Shown here piece by piece: positions 29,745 to 38,195 of a stretch of 64,000 bases of DNA (the stretch's first letter is position 1; each line of letters starts with the position of its first letter). The notes below the pieces were generated by a model. That model was not told the origin of the DNA, searched no databases, and saw only the letters and a list, made by a program, of their open reading frames with translations. Source of the stretch: Variovorax sp. HW608 (lineage in GTDB: Bacteria; Pseudomonadota; Gammaproteobacteria; Burkholderiales; Burkholderiaceae_C); NCBI RefSeq assembly GCF_900090195.1, contig NZ_LT607803.1, forward strand, positions 4,118,229 through 4,182,228, given 5' to 3'. A program made the position numbers and the translations under genes.

Positions 29745-30899
29745 ATGTCAGCCGTCCTTCATCAACCCTCGCTCGCGCGCCGCCTGTTGCCGGTCTTCCA
29801 GGGTTTCGACGGCTACCTCCTTTTCGCCGTCCTCCTGCTGGCCGGGGCCGGGCTGCTCACGATGTACTCGTCCGGCTACGACCATGGCACGCGCTTCGTG
29901 GACCATGGCCGGAACATGGTGCTCGCGGCCGGCATCATGTTCGTGGTGGCGCAGGTGCCGCCGCAGCGACTGATGAAGTTCGCGGCGCCGCTCTATGTCC
30001 TCGGCGTGGCGCTGCTGGTGGCGGTCGCGCTCTTCGGGATCACCAAGAAGGGTGCGCAGCGCTGGATCAACGTGGGCGTCGTGATCCAGCCCAGCGAGAT
30101 CCTCAAGATCGCGATGCCGCTGATGCTGTCCTGGTGGTTCCAGCGCCGCGAGGGCCAGTTGCGGGCGCTCGACTTCGTGGTGGCGACGGTGCTGCTCGCG
30201 GTTCCGGTCGGCCTCATCATGAAGCAGCCCGATCTTGGCACCGCGCTGCTGGTGCTGGCGACCGGGCTGTCGGTGATCTTCTTCGCCGGGCTGCCCTGGA
30301 AGCTCATCGTGCCGCCGGTCGTCATCGGCCTCGTCGCGGTGGCGCTGGTCGTCGGCTTCGAGTCGCAGCTCTGCGCGGACGGCTTCGACTGGCGCGTTCT
30401 TCACGACTACCAGAAGCAGCGCATCTGCACGCTGCTCGATCCGACCAAGGACCCGCTCGGCAAGGGCTTCCACATCATCCAGGGGATGATCGCGATCGGC
30501 TCCGGCGGCGTGCCCGGCAAGGGCTTCATGCAGGGCACGCAGACGCACCTGGAATTCATCCCCGAGCGCACCACCGACTTCATCTTCGCGGCCTACTCCG
30601 AGGAGTTCGGTCTGGTCGGCAACCTGTTCCTGATCGTCTCGTTCATCTTCCTGATCTTCCGTGGCCTGCTCATCGCGCTCGATGCGCCGACGCTCTTCTC
30701 GCGCCTCTTGGCCGGCGCGGTGACCATGATCTTCTTCACCTACGCCTTCGTGAACATGGGCATGGTGAGCGGCATCCTGCCGGTGGTGGGCGTGCCGCTG
30801 CCCTTCATCAGCTACGGCGGCACCGCGATGGTCACGCTGGGGCTGGGGCTCGGGATCCTGATGTCCATCGCCCGGGCCAAGAGGCTGGTTCAGACTTAG
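29745..30899 (+). CDS. rodA: Rod-shape peptidoglycan polymerase RodA
   Basis: RodA (MrdB) is the SEDS glycosyltransferase of the elongation machinery. The 384-residue protein has about ten membrane helices and SEDS motifs KKGAQRWINVG, QPSEILKIAMPLM, KQPDLGTALL and the C-terminal PLPFISYGGTAMV. Its best distinction from FtsW is the QPDLGT motif and the presence of a separate ftsW in the dcw cluster. It usually ends an mreBCD-mrdA-rodA cluster; here it stands alone, between an esterase and tldD, with its own likely promoter. Confidence 0.94.
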   Translation: MSAVLHQPSLARRLLPVFQGFDGYLLFAVLLLAGAGLLTMYSSGYDHGTRFVDHGRNMVLAAGIMFVVAQVPPQRLMKFAAPLYVLGVALLVAVALFGITKKGAQRWINVGVVIQPSEILKIAMPLMLSWWFQRREGQLRALDFVVATVLLAVPVGLIMKQPDLGTALLVLATGLSVIFFAGLPWKLIVPPVVIGLVAVALVVGFESQLCADGFDWRVLHDYQKQRICTLLDPTKDPLGKGFHIIQGMIAIGSGGVPGKGFMQGTQTHLEFIPERTTDFIFAAYSEEFGLVGNLFLIVSFIFLIFRGLLIALDAPTLFSRLLAGAVTMIFFTYAFVNMGMVSGILPVVGVPLPFISYGGTAMVTLGLGLGILMSIARAKRLVQT

Positions 30900-30919
30900 C
30901 GCGATTGCAGGGGCAAGCC

Positions 30920-30925
30920 TAGAAT
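30920..30925 (+). promoter_or_regulatory. Putative -10 element of tldD
   Basis: TAGAAT ends 6 bases before the tldD ATG, with TTAGCG 18 bases upstream as a weak -35. Transcription would begin at the start codon, so the mRNA may be leaderless. Confidence 0.45.
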
Positions 30926-30931
30926 CCCCTG

Positions 30932-32392
30932 ATGATTTCCCGCGAACCCACCATCGAGCGCCTGGCCACGGCGCAGCAACTCCTGCTCACGCCCTTCGGT
31001 CTCGACGAATCGCACCTCACGCGTGCGCTCGCCGAAATCGCCGCGCACAAGGTGGATGACGCCGATCTCTACTTCCAGTACACGCGCAGCGAAGGCTGGA
31101 GCCTCGAGGAAGGCATCGTCAAGACCGGCAGCTTCAGCATCGACCAGGGCGTCGGCGTGCGCGCGGTGAGCGGCGAAAAGACGGCGTTCGCCTATTCGGA
31201 CGACATCTCGGAAGCCTCGCTGCTCGATGCGGCGCGCACGGTGCGCAGCATTTCGGCCGCCGGCCGCTCGGCCCGGGTCAAGGCGCCGGCACGCAAGATC
31301 GCGAGCAGCCGCTCGCTCTACGGCGGCATCGACCCGATCGCCACGCTCGACAGCACCGGCAAGGTCCAGCTGCTCGAAAAGGTCGAGAAGCTCGCGCGCT
31401 CGCGCGATCCGCGCGTCTCGCAGGTCATGGCCGGGCTGGCGAGCGAATACGACGTGGTGCTGGTCGCGCGCGCCGACGGCACGCTGGCGGCGGACGTGCG
31501 TCCGCTGGTGCGCCTGTCGGTGACGGTGATCGCCGAGCAGAACGGGCGCCGCGAAGTCGGGTCCGGCGGCGGTGGCGGCCGTTTCGGATTGGCGTACTTC
31601 GACGACGAGCAGATCGCCGAATACGTCGACCAGGCGGTCAAGTCCGCGCTCACCAATCTCGATTCACGCCCCGCGCCGGCCGGCGAAATGACCGTCGTGC
31701 TCGGCCCCGGCTGGCCCGGCATCCTGCTGCACGAAGCCATCGGCCACGGGCTGGAGGGCGACTTCAACCGCAAGGGCTCGAGTGCGTTCTCGGGCCGCAT
31801 CGGCGAGCGCGTCGCGGCCAAGGGCGTGACCGTACTCGACGACGGCACCATCGCCGACCGCCGCGGCTCGCTCAACGTCGACGACGAAGGCAACCCGACG
31901 CAGCGCAACGTGCTGATCGAGGACGGCATCCTCAAGGGCTACATCCAGGATTCGCTCAACGCCCGCCTGATGAAGACCGCGCCCACCGGCAACGGCCGGC
32001 GCGAGAGCTACGCGCATTCGCCGATGCCGCGCATGACCAACACCTACATGCTGGCCGGCAGCCGTGCGCCCGATGAAATCGTCGCCAGCATCAAGAAGGG
32101 CCTCTATGCCGTCAACTTCGGCGGCGGCCAGGTCGACATCACGAGCGGCAAGTTCGTGTTCTCGGCCAGCGAGGCCTACTGGGTGGAGAACGGCAAGGTC
32201 CAGTACCCCGTGAAAGGCGCGACGCTGGTGGGCAATGGCCCCGACGCGCTGACCCGCGTGACCATGATCGGCAACGACATGGCGCTCGACTCCGGCGTCG
32301 GCACCTGCGGCAAGGAAGGCCAGAGCGTGCCGGTCGGCGTCGGCCAGCCGACCCTGCGGATCGACGGCCTCACGGTCGGCGGAACCGCCTGA
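30932..32392 (+). CDS. tldD: Metalloprotease TldD
   Basis: TldD pairs with TldE (PmbA) in a zinc protease that degrades unfolded or modified peptides in the cytoplasm. The 486-residue protein has the metal-binding helix LLHEAIGHGLEGD (HExxxH-type motif), a preceding GPGWPGI and the glycine-rich C-terminal VGTCGKEGQSVPVGVGQPTLR. Length matches E. coli TldD (481). No pmbA is visible in the window. It is the last + gene before a convergent SDR gene that ends 13 bases away. Confidence 0.95.
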   Translation: MISREPTIERLATAQQLLLTPFGLDESHLTRALAEIAAHKVDDADLYFQYTRSEGWSLEEGIVKTGSFSIDQGVGVRAVSGEKTAFAYSDDISEASLLDAARTVRSISAAGRSARVKAPARKIASSRSLYGGIDPIATLDSTGKVQLLEKVEKLARSRDPRVSQVMAGLASEYDVVLVARADGTLAADVRPLVRLSVTVIAEQNGRREVGSGGGGGRFGLAYFDDEQIAEYVDQAVKSALTNLDSRPAPAGEMTVVLGPGWPGILLHEAIGHGLEGDFNRKGSSAFSGRIGERVAAKGVTVLDDGTIADRRGSLNVDDEGNPTQRNVLIEDGILKGYIQDSLNARLMKTAPTGNGRRESYAHSPMPRMTNTYMLAGSRAPDEIVASIKKGLYAVNFGGGQVDITSGKFVFSASEAYWVENGKVQYPVKGATLVGNGPDALTRVTMIGNDMALDSGVGTCGKEGQSVPVGVGQPTLRIDGLTVGGTA

Positions 32393-32405
32393 TCGTCCCC
32401 GTCGC

Positions 32406-33212
32406 TCAGTCCTCTTTCGGGGCCTGTCCCGCGCGTCGGCGCAAGGTCGGCAGGCCGACACCCGCGGCATCGAAGCCGCCGTCGACGGCGATCACCTGGC
32501 CGTTGATGAAGCTGGCCGCCGGACTGCAAAGGAAGCCCACGGTGGCCGCCATCTCCTCGGTCGTGCCGTAGCGCCCGAGCGGGATGGTGTCGTAGTAGTC
32601 CGAGCGGATGGCCACGCTGTGGACCAGCTTGGCCATCTCGGTCTCGACCGGCCCCGGCGCGATGGCGTTCACGCGGATGCCGGCATTGCCGAGTTCCACC
32701 GCCTGCTGCTTGGTGAGATGGATGAGCGCGGCCTTGCTGGTGCCGTAGGCCACGCGCAGCGTGCTGGCGCGAAGGCCGGAAATCGATGCGATGTTGACTA
32801 CCGCGCCGCCCCCTGTCCTCAGCATCACCGGCGCGCACGCCTGGGTGCACAGGAAGGCGCCGTCGAGATTGACGCCGAGCACGCTGCGCCATTCCTCGAA
32901 CGACGTTTCCCCGATCGGCTTGAACACCGCGATGCCGGCGTTGTTGACCAGCGCGTCGATGCGCCCGAAATGCGAGGCCACGGCATCGATACCGGTGCGC
33001 ACCGCTTCGGGATCCGAGACGTCGCGGTGCAGGGCGAGGACCGCGTCGGGCCGATCGAGCGCGGCCGCGGCGGGCTCCAGCGTTTCGCGGTCGATGTCGA
33101 TCAGCGCGACGCGCCAGCCGTGCGCGAGGAACCAGCGGCCGATCTCCAGGCCGATGCCGCGAGCGCCTCCGGTGACGACGGCGACCGGGGAGGGGGATGT
33201 GGACGTGTTCAT
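32406..33212 (-). CDS. SDR-family NAD(P)-dependent oxidoreductase
   Basis: A 268-residue classical short-chain dehydrogenase. It has VTGGARGIGLEIG (cofactor loop near residues 13-25), an aspartate after beta-2 (LIDIDRE) suggesting NAD preference, NNAG, the catalytic serine in NIASISG and YGTSK with the catalytic Tyr and Lys. The C-terminal GQVIAVDGGF is typical. Substrate is unknown. It is divergent from a TRAP transporter, sharing a 165-base promoter region, so it may oxidise or reduce the transported compound. Confidence 0.88.
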   Translation of the reverse strand: MNTSTSPSPVAVVTGGARGIGLEIGRWFLAHGWRVALIDIDRETLEPAAAALDRPDAVLALHRDVSDPEAVRTGIDAVASHFGRIDALVNNAGIAVFKPIGETSFEEWRSVLGVNLDGAFLCTQACAPVMLRTGGGAVVNIASISGLRASTLRVAYGTSKAALIHLTKQQAVELGNAGIRVNAIAPGPVETEMAKLVHSVAIRSDYYDTIPLGRYGTTEEMAATVGFLCSPAASFINGQVIAVDGGFDAAGVGLPTLRRRAGQAPKED

Positions 33213-33286
33213 GGGACTTCGTGAGAGGGGGCGGACGTGCCTGCCGCAGTGTATCTGCGGCGTCCGCGATGGTTGATCCCGCGCCC

Positions 33287-33292
33287 TATACT
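33287..33292 (+). promoter_or_regulatory. Putative -10 element of the TRAP operon
   Basis: TATACT occurs in the SDR-dctP intergenic region, 85 bases before the dctP ATG. No matching -35 box is evident, so activation by a regulator is possible. Confidence 0.35.
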
Positions 33293-33377
33293 CCCGCCCC
33301 GAGGAGCGCGGCGCCCGTCCTCCGGGGTGCATGCCGCGAGTTCGCCCCCACAGACACCACCAAAAAGGAGACAGCGA

Positions 33378-34388
33378 ATGAATTTCACTCGACGCCGGAT
33401 ACTTGCGGCCAGCGGCGCATCGGCCCTCGCGATCCCGGCCAGCCGGGCCTTTGCGCAGAAGGCCGAGTTCACCTACAAGTACGCGAACAACCTGCCGGTC
33501 AGCCACCCGATGAACATCCGGGCGAAGGAGATGGCCGACGCGATCCGCGCAGAGACCCAGGGGCGCGTCGATATCCAGCTCTACCCCAACAACCAGCTCG
33601 GCTCCGACACCGACATGCTGAGCCAGCTGCGCTCCGGCGGCATCGAGTTCTTCACCCTGTCGGGCCTGATCCTGTCGACGCTCGTGCCGTCGGCCTCGAT
33701 CAGCGGGATCGGGTTCGCCTTCAATGACTATGCCAGCGTGTGGAAGGCCATGGATGGCGAGCTCGGGGCCTTCATCCGCGGCCAGATCGCGAAGGCCAAC
33801 CTCGTCGTGATGGACAAGATCTGGGACAACGGATTCCGCCAGATCACCTCGTCGAGCAAACCGATCGCGACGCCCGAGGACATGAAGGGCTTGAAGATCC
33901 GCGTGCCGGTCTCGCCGCTGTGGACCTCGATGTTCAAGGCGCTCGACGCATCGCCGGCTTCGATCAACTTCGCCGAGGTCTACTCCGCGCTGCAGACCCG
34001 GATCGTCGATGGCCAGGAGAATCCGCTGGCCATCATCGCGACGGCCAAGCTCTACGAAGTGCAGAAGTACTGCTCGCTCAGCAACCACATGTGGGACGGC
34101 TTCTGGTTCCTCGCCAACAAGCGCAGCTGGGACAAGCTGCCGCAGGACCTGCAGGCCATCGTCGCCAAGAACATCAACGCGGCCGGCATGAAGGAGCGCG
34201 CCGACGTCGCCGAGCTGAACGCGAACCTGCAGAAGGAACTCGCGGCCAAGGGGCTCGCCTTCAACCAGCCCGATCCGACGGCCTTCCGGGCCCAGCTGCG
34301 CAAGGCGGGCTTCTATTCGGAGTGGAAATCCAAGTACGGCGACGAGGCCTGGGCGCTGCTCGAGCGCGGCGCCGGCAAGCTGGCGTGA
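33378..34388 (+). CDS. TRAP transporter solute-binding protein (DctP family)
   Basis: The 336-residue protein is the periplasmic substrate-binding component of a TRAP transporter. It has a twin-arginine-like signal, TRRRILAASGASALAIPASR, with a likely cleavage after AFA near residue 26. Mature motifs include the SHPMNIRAKEMADAI region, the binding-site Arg region GLKIRVPVSP and VDGQENPL. A strong AAAGGAG site precedes the ATG. The stop overlaps the GTG of the membrane subunit. The ligand is probably an organic acid, as in most family members. Confidence 0.92.
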   Translation: MNFTRRRILAASGASALAIPASRAFAQKAEFTYKYANNLPVSHPMNIRAKEMADAIRAETQGRVDIQLYPNNQLGSDTDMLSQLRSGGIEFFTLSGLILSTLVPSASISGIGFAFNDYASVWKAMDGELGAFIRGQIAKANLVVMDKIWDNGFRQITSSSKPIATPEDMKGLKIRVPVSPLWTSMFKALDASPASINFAEVYSALQTRIVDGQENPLAIIATAKLYEVQKYCSLSNHMWDGFWFLANKRSWDKLPQDLQAIVAKNINAAGMKERADVAELNANLQKELAAKGLAFNQPDPTAFRAQLRKAGFYSEWKSKYGDEAWALLERGAGKLA

Positions 34389-36268
34389 CGACCGCGCCGC
34401 GCCTGCAAGACCTGCCGGGCGAGCACCCCGCCGAGACGGCCTGGCGCCGCGGCCTGGCGCGGCTCGACGTCGCGCTGGGCTGGCTCGTCGAGGGGCCGGC
34501 CGCATTGCTCGTGGTCGCGGACATCGTCGTGTTGTTCGCGGGCGTCTTCTCGCGTTTCGTGCTCCATCGCCCGCTCGTCTGGTCCGATGAGCTGGCCTCG
34601 ATCCTGTTCGTGTGGCTGGCGATGCTGGGCGCGGTGATCGCGCTGCGGCGCGGCGAGCACATGCGCATGACCGCGCTGGTGTCGAGACTCGCACCGCCGG
34701 GACGGGAGATGTTCGAGGCGATCGCGACTTGCGCTGCCCTGGCCTTCCTGGCGCTCGTGGCGTGGCCCGCATGGCAGTACGCGGCGGACGAGGGCGCGAT
34801 CACGACGCCTGCGCTCGAGATCTCCAACCTGTGGCGCGCCGCGGCGCTGCCTGCGGGCATCCTGCTGATGGCCGCGTTCTCGCTCTTGCGGCTTCTTCGC
34901 CATGCGCGGCGCCGGCCGGCGCTGCAGGCCGTGGCGATCGTCGCGGCGGTGATCGCGGCCTTCTGGTTCGGGCGCTCCGCCTTCGCGGATCTCGGGCGCC
35001 TCAATCTGTTGATCTTCTTCGTCGGCGTCGCCGCGGGAAGCGTGTTCGCCGGCATTCCCATCGCCTTCGCCTTCGGCCTCGGAACCTTCAGCTATCTGGC
35101 GCTCGGCACCGAGACGCCGCTGCCGGTCATCATCGGGCGCATGGACGAAGGCATGTCGCACCTCATCCTGCTGGCGGTGCCGCTGTTCGTCTTTCTCGGC
35201 CTGCTGATCGAGATGACAGGCATGGCGCGCGCGATGGTCGCCTTTCTGGCCAGCCTGCTCGGCCATGTTCGCGGCGGGCTGTCCTACGTGCTGGTCGGCG
35301 CGATGTACCTCGTGTCGGGCATCTCGGGGGCGAAGGCCGCCGACATGGCCGCGGTCGCGCCCGCGTTGTTTCCGGAGATGAAGCAGCGCGGCGCGGACGA
35401 CGGCGAGCTGGTCGCCCTGCTCGCGGCCACGGGCGCGCAGACCGAGACGGTGCCGCCGAGCCTGGTGCTCATCGCCATCGGCTCGGCCACCGGCGTGTCG
35501 ATCGCCGCGCTCTTCACCGGTGGCTTGCTGCCGGCCGTGGTGCTGGGCATCGGGCTTTGCGTCGTTGTCCATCGACGCAGCCGCGGCGACGACGCGAGCC
35601 GGACGCCGCGCAGGCCATGGCGCGAGATCGGCCGCCTGTTCGCGATCGCCTTGCCCGCGCTCGCATTGCCGTTCGTCATTCGCGCCGCGGTGGTCGAGGG
35701 CGTGGCGACCGCCACCGAGGTGTCGACGATCGGCATCGCCTACGCGATCGTCGTCGGCCTCCTCTTGTATCGCCAGTTCGACTGGCGCCGTCTCGGGCCC
35801 ATGCTGGTCAGCACGGCGTCGCTCTCGGGGGCGATCCTGCTGATCATCGGCACCGCGACGGCAATGGCATGGGGGCTCACGCAGTCCGGGTTCTCCGGCT
35901 GGCTGGCCGGCTCGATGGCCACACTTCCCGGCGGCGCGCCGACCTTCCTCGCGATGTCGATCCTCGCCTTCGTGGTGCTCGGTTCGGTCCTGGAAGGGAT
36001 TCCGGCGATCGTGCTGTTCGGGCCGCTCTTGTTCCCGATCGCGCGGTCGATGGGCGTGCACGAGGTGCACTATGCGATGGTCGCGACCCTTTCCATGGGC
36101 CTGGGCCTGTTCGCGCCGCCGCTGGGCGTCGGCTTCTATGCCGCCTGCGCGATCGCTCGCGTGCACCCCGATCGTGCGATCGGGCCGATGGTCGGCTACA
36201 TGCTGGCGCTCCTGATCGGCATCGTCGTGATCGCGGCCGTGCCGTGGCTGTCCATCGGCTTTCTCTAG
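34385..36268 (+). CDS. Fused TRAP transporter membrane subunit DctQM
   Basis: This 627-residue protein joins both TRAP membrane components. The DctQ part (about 1-200) has four helices, including VWSDELASILFVWLAMLGAV and the RRGEHMRM motif. The DctM part (about 205-627) has the signature region HLILLAVPLFVFLGLLIEMT, GAMYLVSGISGAKAADMAA, ATGAQTETVPPS and GSVLEGIPAIVLFGPLLFPIA. Around twelve to fourteen further helices drive Na+-coupled uptake. The GTG start overlaps the dctP stop. Fused QM proteins are known for a subset of TRAP systems, so this is not a sequence error. Confidence 0.92.
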   Translation: MTTAPRLQDLPGEHPAETAWRRGLARLDVALGWLVEGPAALLVVADIVVLFAGVFSRFVLHRPLVWSDELASILFVWLAMLGAVIALRRGEHMRMTALVSRLAPPGREMFEAIATCAALAFLALVAWPAWQYAADEGAITTPALEISNLWRAAALPAGILLMAAFSLLRLLRHARRRPALQAVAIVAAVIAAFWFGRSAFADLGRLNLLIFFVGVAAGSVFAGIPIAFAFGLGTFSYLALGTETPLPVIIGRMDEGMSHLILLAVPLFVFLGLLIEMTGMARAMVAFLASLLGHVRGGLSYVLVGAMYLVSGISGAKAADMAAVAPALFPEMKQRGADDGELVALLAATGAQTETVPPSLVLIAIGSATGVSIAALFTGGLLPAVVLGIGLCVVVHRRSRGDDASRTPRRPWREIGRLFAIALPALALPFVIRAAVVEGVATATEVSTIGIAYAIVVGLLLYRQFDWRRLGPMLVSTASLSGAILLIIGTATAMAWGLTQSGFSGWLAGSMATLPGGAPTFLAMSILAFVVLGSVLEGIPAIVLFGPLLFPIARSMGVHEVHYAMVATLSMGLGLFAPPLGVGFYAACAIARVHPDRAIGPMVGYMLALLIGIVVIAAVPWLSIGFL

Positions 36269-36312
36269 CCTTGCTCGACGGCCTGCGCGTTGCGCCGCGC
36301 AGAAGCCCGAAA

Positions 36313-36342
36313 TTTCGGATCCACCGGCGCCTGTGCTACATT
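36313..36342 (+). promoter_or_regulatory. Putative promoter of the aroG leader transcript
   Basis: TTTCGG (36313-36318) and TACATT (36337-36342) are separated by 18 bases. The predicted start point lies about at the ATG of the leader peptide (36351), which has no ribosome-binding site, so the leader may be translated from a leaderless end. Confidence 0.4.
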
Positions 36343-36350
36343 CGACACCG

Positions 36351-36425
36351 ATGTCCGCTCTCCGCGCTTATTTCTTTGCCTACTTTTGGTTCCCGAATAT
36401 CGGCGGACGAGAGGCGCGCGCGTAA
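36351..36425 (+). CDS. Phe/Tyr-rich leader peptide of aroG
   Basis: A 24-codon frame begins ATG at 36351 and ends TAA at 36423. Residues 7-14 read YFFAYFWF: two Tyr, four Phe and one Trp in eight codons, a density not expected by chance. It is followed by mutually exclusive RNA hairpins (36401-36484) and then aroG. This is the classic layout of ribosome-mediated attenuation: scarcity of charged tRNA-Phe or tRNA-Tyr would stall the ribosome and open the terminator. Its role is inferred, but the sequence evidence is strong. Confidence 0.8.
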   Translation: MSALRAYFFAYFWFPNIGGREARA

Positions 36426-36452
36426 AGCAAGCAGACAAACAGAACCTCCCAG

Positions 36453-36484
36453 AACCGCCGGTGCCAAAAGCCCGGCGGTTTTTT
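36453..36484 (+). terminator. Attenuator terminator upstream of aroG
   Basis: AACCGCCGG (36453-36461) pairs perfectly with CCGGCGGTT (36472-36480) as a 9-bp stem and is followed by six Ts (36479-36484), a canonical intrinsic terminator 40 bases before aroG. CGGCGG at 36401-36406, within the leader reading frame, can instead pair with CCGCCG at 36455-36460 and form an antiterminator. Confidence 0.85.
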
Positions 36485-36524
36485 CTTGCCCCACGAAATC
36501 ACGACACAACCGAAGGAACAACAC

Positions 36525-37640
36525 ATGAGCTCCAAAGCCGCCGCTAGCGACAACTGGTATGCGAACGTCGAAAAGACCAGCCGGACCGACGACGAACGCA
36601 TCAAGGACATCACTGTGTTGCCTCCTCCAGAACACCTGATCCGTTTCTTCCCGATCCGGGGGACGCAGGTCGAAACCCTCATCACCGGCACCCGCCGGGC
36701 CATCCACCACATCATGTCCGGCAAGGACGACCGGCTGCTGATCGTGATGGGGCCGTGCTCGATCCACGACCCGGCGGCCGCCCTCGAATACGCGCGGCGC
36801 CTGAAGGCCGAGCGCGAGAAATACGCCGGCACGCTGGAGATCGTGATGCGCGTGTATTTCGAGAAGCCGCGCACCACGGTCGGCTGGAAGGGCCTGATCA
36901 ACGACCCGTACCTCGACGAAAGCTTCCGCATCGACGAGGGCCTGCGCATCGCGCGCCAGCTGCTGATCGAGATCAACCGCATGGGCCTGCCGGCCGGCAG
37001 CGAGTTCCTCGACGTGATCTCGCCGCAGTACATCGGCGACCTGATCTCGTGGGGCGCGATCGGTGCCCGTACCACCGAAAGCCAGGTGCATCGCGAGCTG
37101 GCCTCGGGCCTGTCGGCACCGATCGGCTTCAAGAACGGCACCGACGGCAACATCCGCATCGCGACCGATGCGATCCAGGCGGCGGCGCGCGGGCATCACT
37201 TCCTCTCGGTGCACAAGAACGGGCAGGTCGCGATCGTGCAGACCAACGGCAACAAGGACTGCCACGTGATCCTGCGCGGCGGCAAGGCGCCCAACTACGA
37301 TGCCGCGAGCGTCGCGGCCGCATGCAAGGACCTCGAGGCGGCCAAGCTGCATCCCACGCTGATGGTCGATTGCAGCCATGCCAACAGCAGCAAGCAGCAC
37401 CAGAAGCAGATCGATGTCGCGAAGGACATCGCGGCGCAGGTGGCGGCCGGCAGCCGCAGCATCTTCGGCCTGATGGTCGAGAGCCATCTGCATGCCGGCG
37501 CCCAGAAGTTCACGCCGGGCAAGGACTCGATCGAGGGCCTCGAATACGGCAAGAGCATCACCGATGCGTGCCTGGGCTGGGAGGATTCGAGCCACGTGCT
37601 CGAACTGCTGTCGCAGGCGGTCAAGCGCCGCCGCGGCTGA
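36525..37640 (+). CDS. aroG: 3-deoxy-7-phosphoheptulonate synthase (class I)
   Basis: DAHP synthase condenses phosphoenolpyruvate and erythrose 4-phosphate, the first step of the shikimate pathway. The 371-residue protein has LPPPEHLIRFFPIRGT, the active-site LLIVMGPCSIHD, RVYFEKPRTTVGWKGLINDP, GARTTESQVHRE, GFKNGTDGN and the metal site VDCSHANSSKQH. I chose ATG 36525 (MSSKAAASDNWYANVEKT); an earlier ATG at 36486 lies directly against the attenuator T-run. The Phe/Tyr-rich leader implies that expression responds to those amino acids; the allosteric class is not clear from sequence. Confidence 0.95.
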   Translation: MSSKAAASDNWYANVEKTSRTDDERIKDITVLPPPEHLIRFFPIRGTQVETLITGTRRAIHHIMSGKDDRLLIVMGPCSIHDPAAALEYARRLKAEREKYAGTLEIVMRVYFEKPRTTVGWKGLINDPYLDESFRIDEGLRIARQLLIEINRMGLPAGSEFLDVISPQYIGDLISWGAIGARTTESQVHRELASGLSAPIGFKNGTDGNIRIATDAIQAAARGHHFLSVHKNGQVAIVQTNGNKDCHVILRGGKAPNYDAASVAAACKDLEAAKLHPTLMVDCSHANSSKQHQKQIDVAKDIAAQVAAGSRSIFGLMVESHLHAGAQKFTPGKDSIEGLEYGKSITDACLGWEDSSHVLELLSQAVKRRRG

Positions 37641-37666
37641 GTGCGTCCGGGCCGGGGGGCCGCGCT

Positions 37667-38167
37667 TCAGATCAGCGCGGCCAGCTCCGGCCAGTGGTGC
37701 CGCAGCAAGGCGGCCTCGTCGCCGTCGGGGCGCATGAAGGCGAAGTCGTCGAAGTCGAAGCCCGGCCCGACGGTGCAGCTCACCAGCGTGTAGTCCGCGT
37801 CGCCCTGGCCTTTGATCGGCTGCGCCGCCTGCCACTGGCCCGCCGGCACCGTGTGCTGGGGCCGCGTGCCGTGGACGTCGACCGGGCCCAGCCGCACATG
37901 CGCCGGCGGCGTGCGCAGCGCGGCATCGCTGGTCCAGAGCGCCAGTGGCGCGCCTTCCAGATGGATCCACACCTCGTCGGACTGCACGCGGTGCCAGCGC
38001 GAATGCTGGTGCGCCTCGAGCAGGAAGTAGATGGTCGTGAGCGCATCGCGCGCGGGCCGGCCGTCATCGGGCTGCACCTGCGCCGATGAGCGGTAGATCT
38101 CGTGAAACCAGCCGCCCTCCGGATGGGGCTGCAGGTTCAGGGTTCTGATCAGTTCCTGTGCGCGCAT
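37667..38167 (-). CDS. Cupin-domain protein, DUF985 family
   Basis: The 166-residue protein matches the DUF985 (YML079w-like) cupins. It starts with LIRTLNLQPHPEGGWFHEIYRS and has TTIYFLLEAHQHSRWHRVQSDEVWIHLEG and VPAGQWQAAQP, followed by YTLVSCTVGPGFDFDDFAF. The conserved histidines suggest a metal or small-ligand pocket, but the family has no firm function. It converges on aroG, with 26 bases between the stop codons. Confidence 0.85.
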   Translation of the reverse strand: MRAQELIRTLNLQPHPEGGWFHEIYRSSAQVQPDDGRPARDALTTIYFLLEAHQHSRWHRVQSDEVWIHLEGAPLALWTSDAALRTPPAHVRLGPVDVHGTRPQHTVPAGQWQAAQPIKGQGDADYTLVSCTVGPGFDFDDFAFMRPDGDEAALLRHHWPELAALI

Positions 38168-38195
38168 GGTGCGAATGTTAGACCTCGGGGCCGAG

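Noticed and set aside
34313..36166. Long His/Arg-rich frame antisense to the TRAP membrane subunit
   Set aside because: Composition is typical of an antisense shadow, and the + strand protein has clear DctQ and DctM motifs.
34385..36268. DctQM fusion as a frameshift or sequencing artefact
   Set aside because: The reading frame is continuous with intact motifs in both halves, and fused TRAP QM subunits are a known type.
36486..36524. aroG start at ATG 36486
   Set aside because: It lies two bases past the attenuator T-run and would add residues not typical of DAHP synthases; ATG 36525 fits better.
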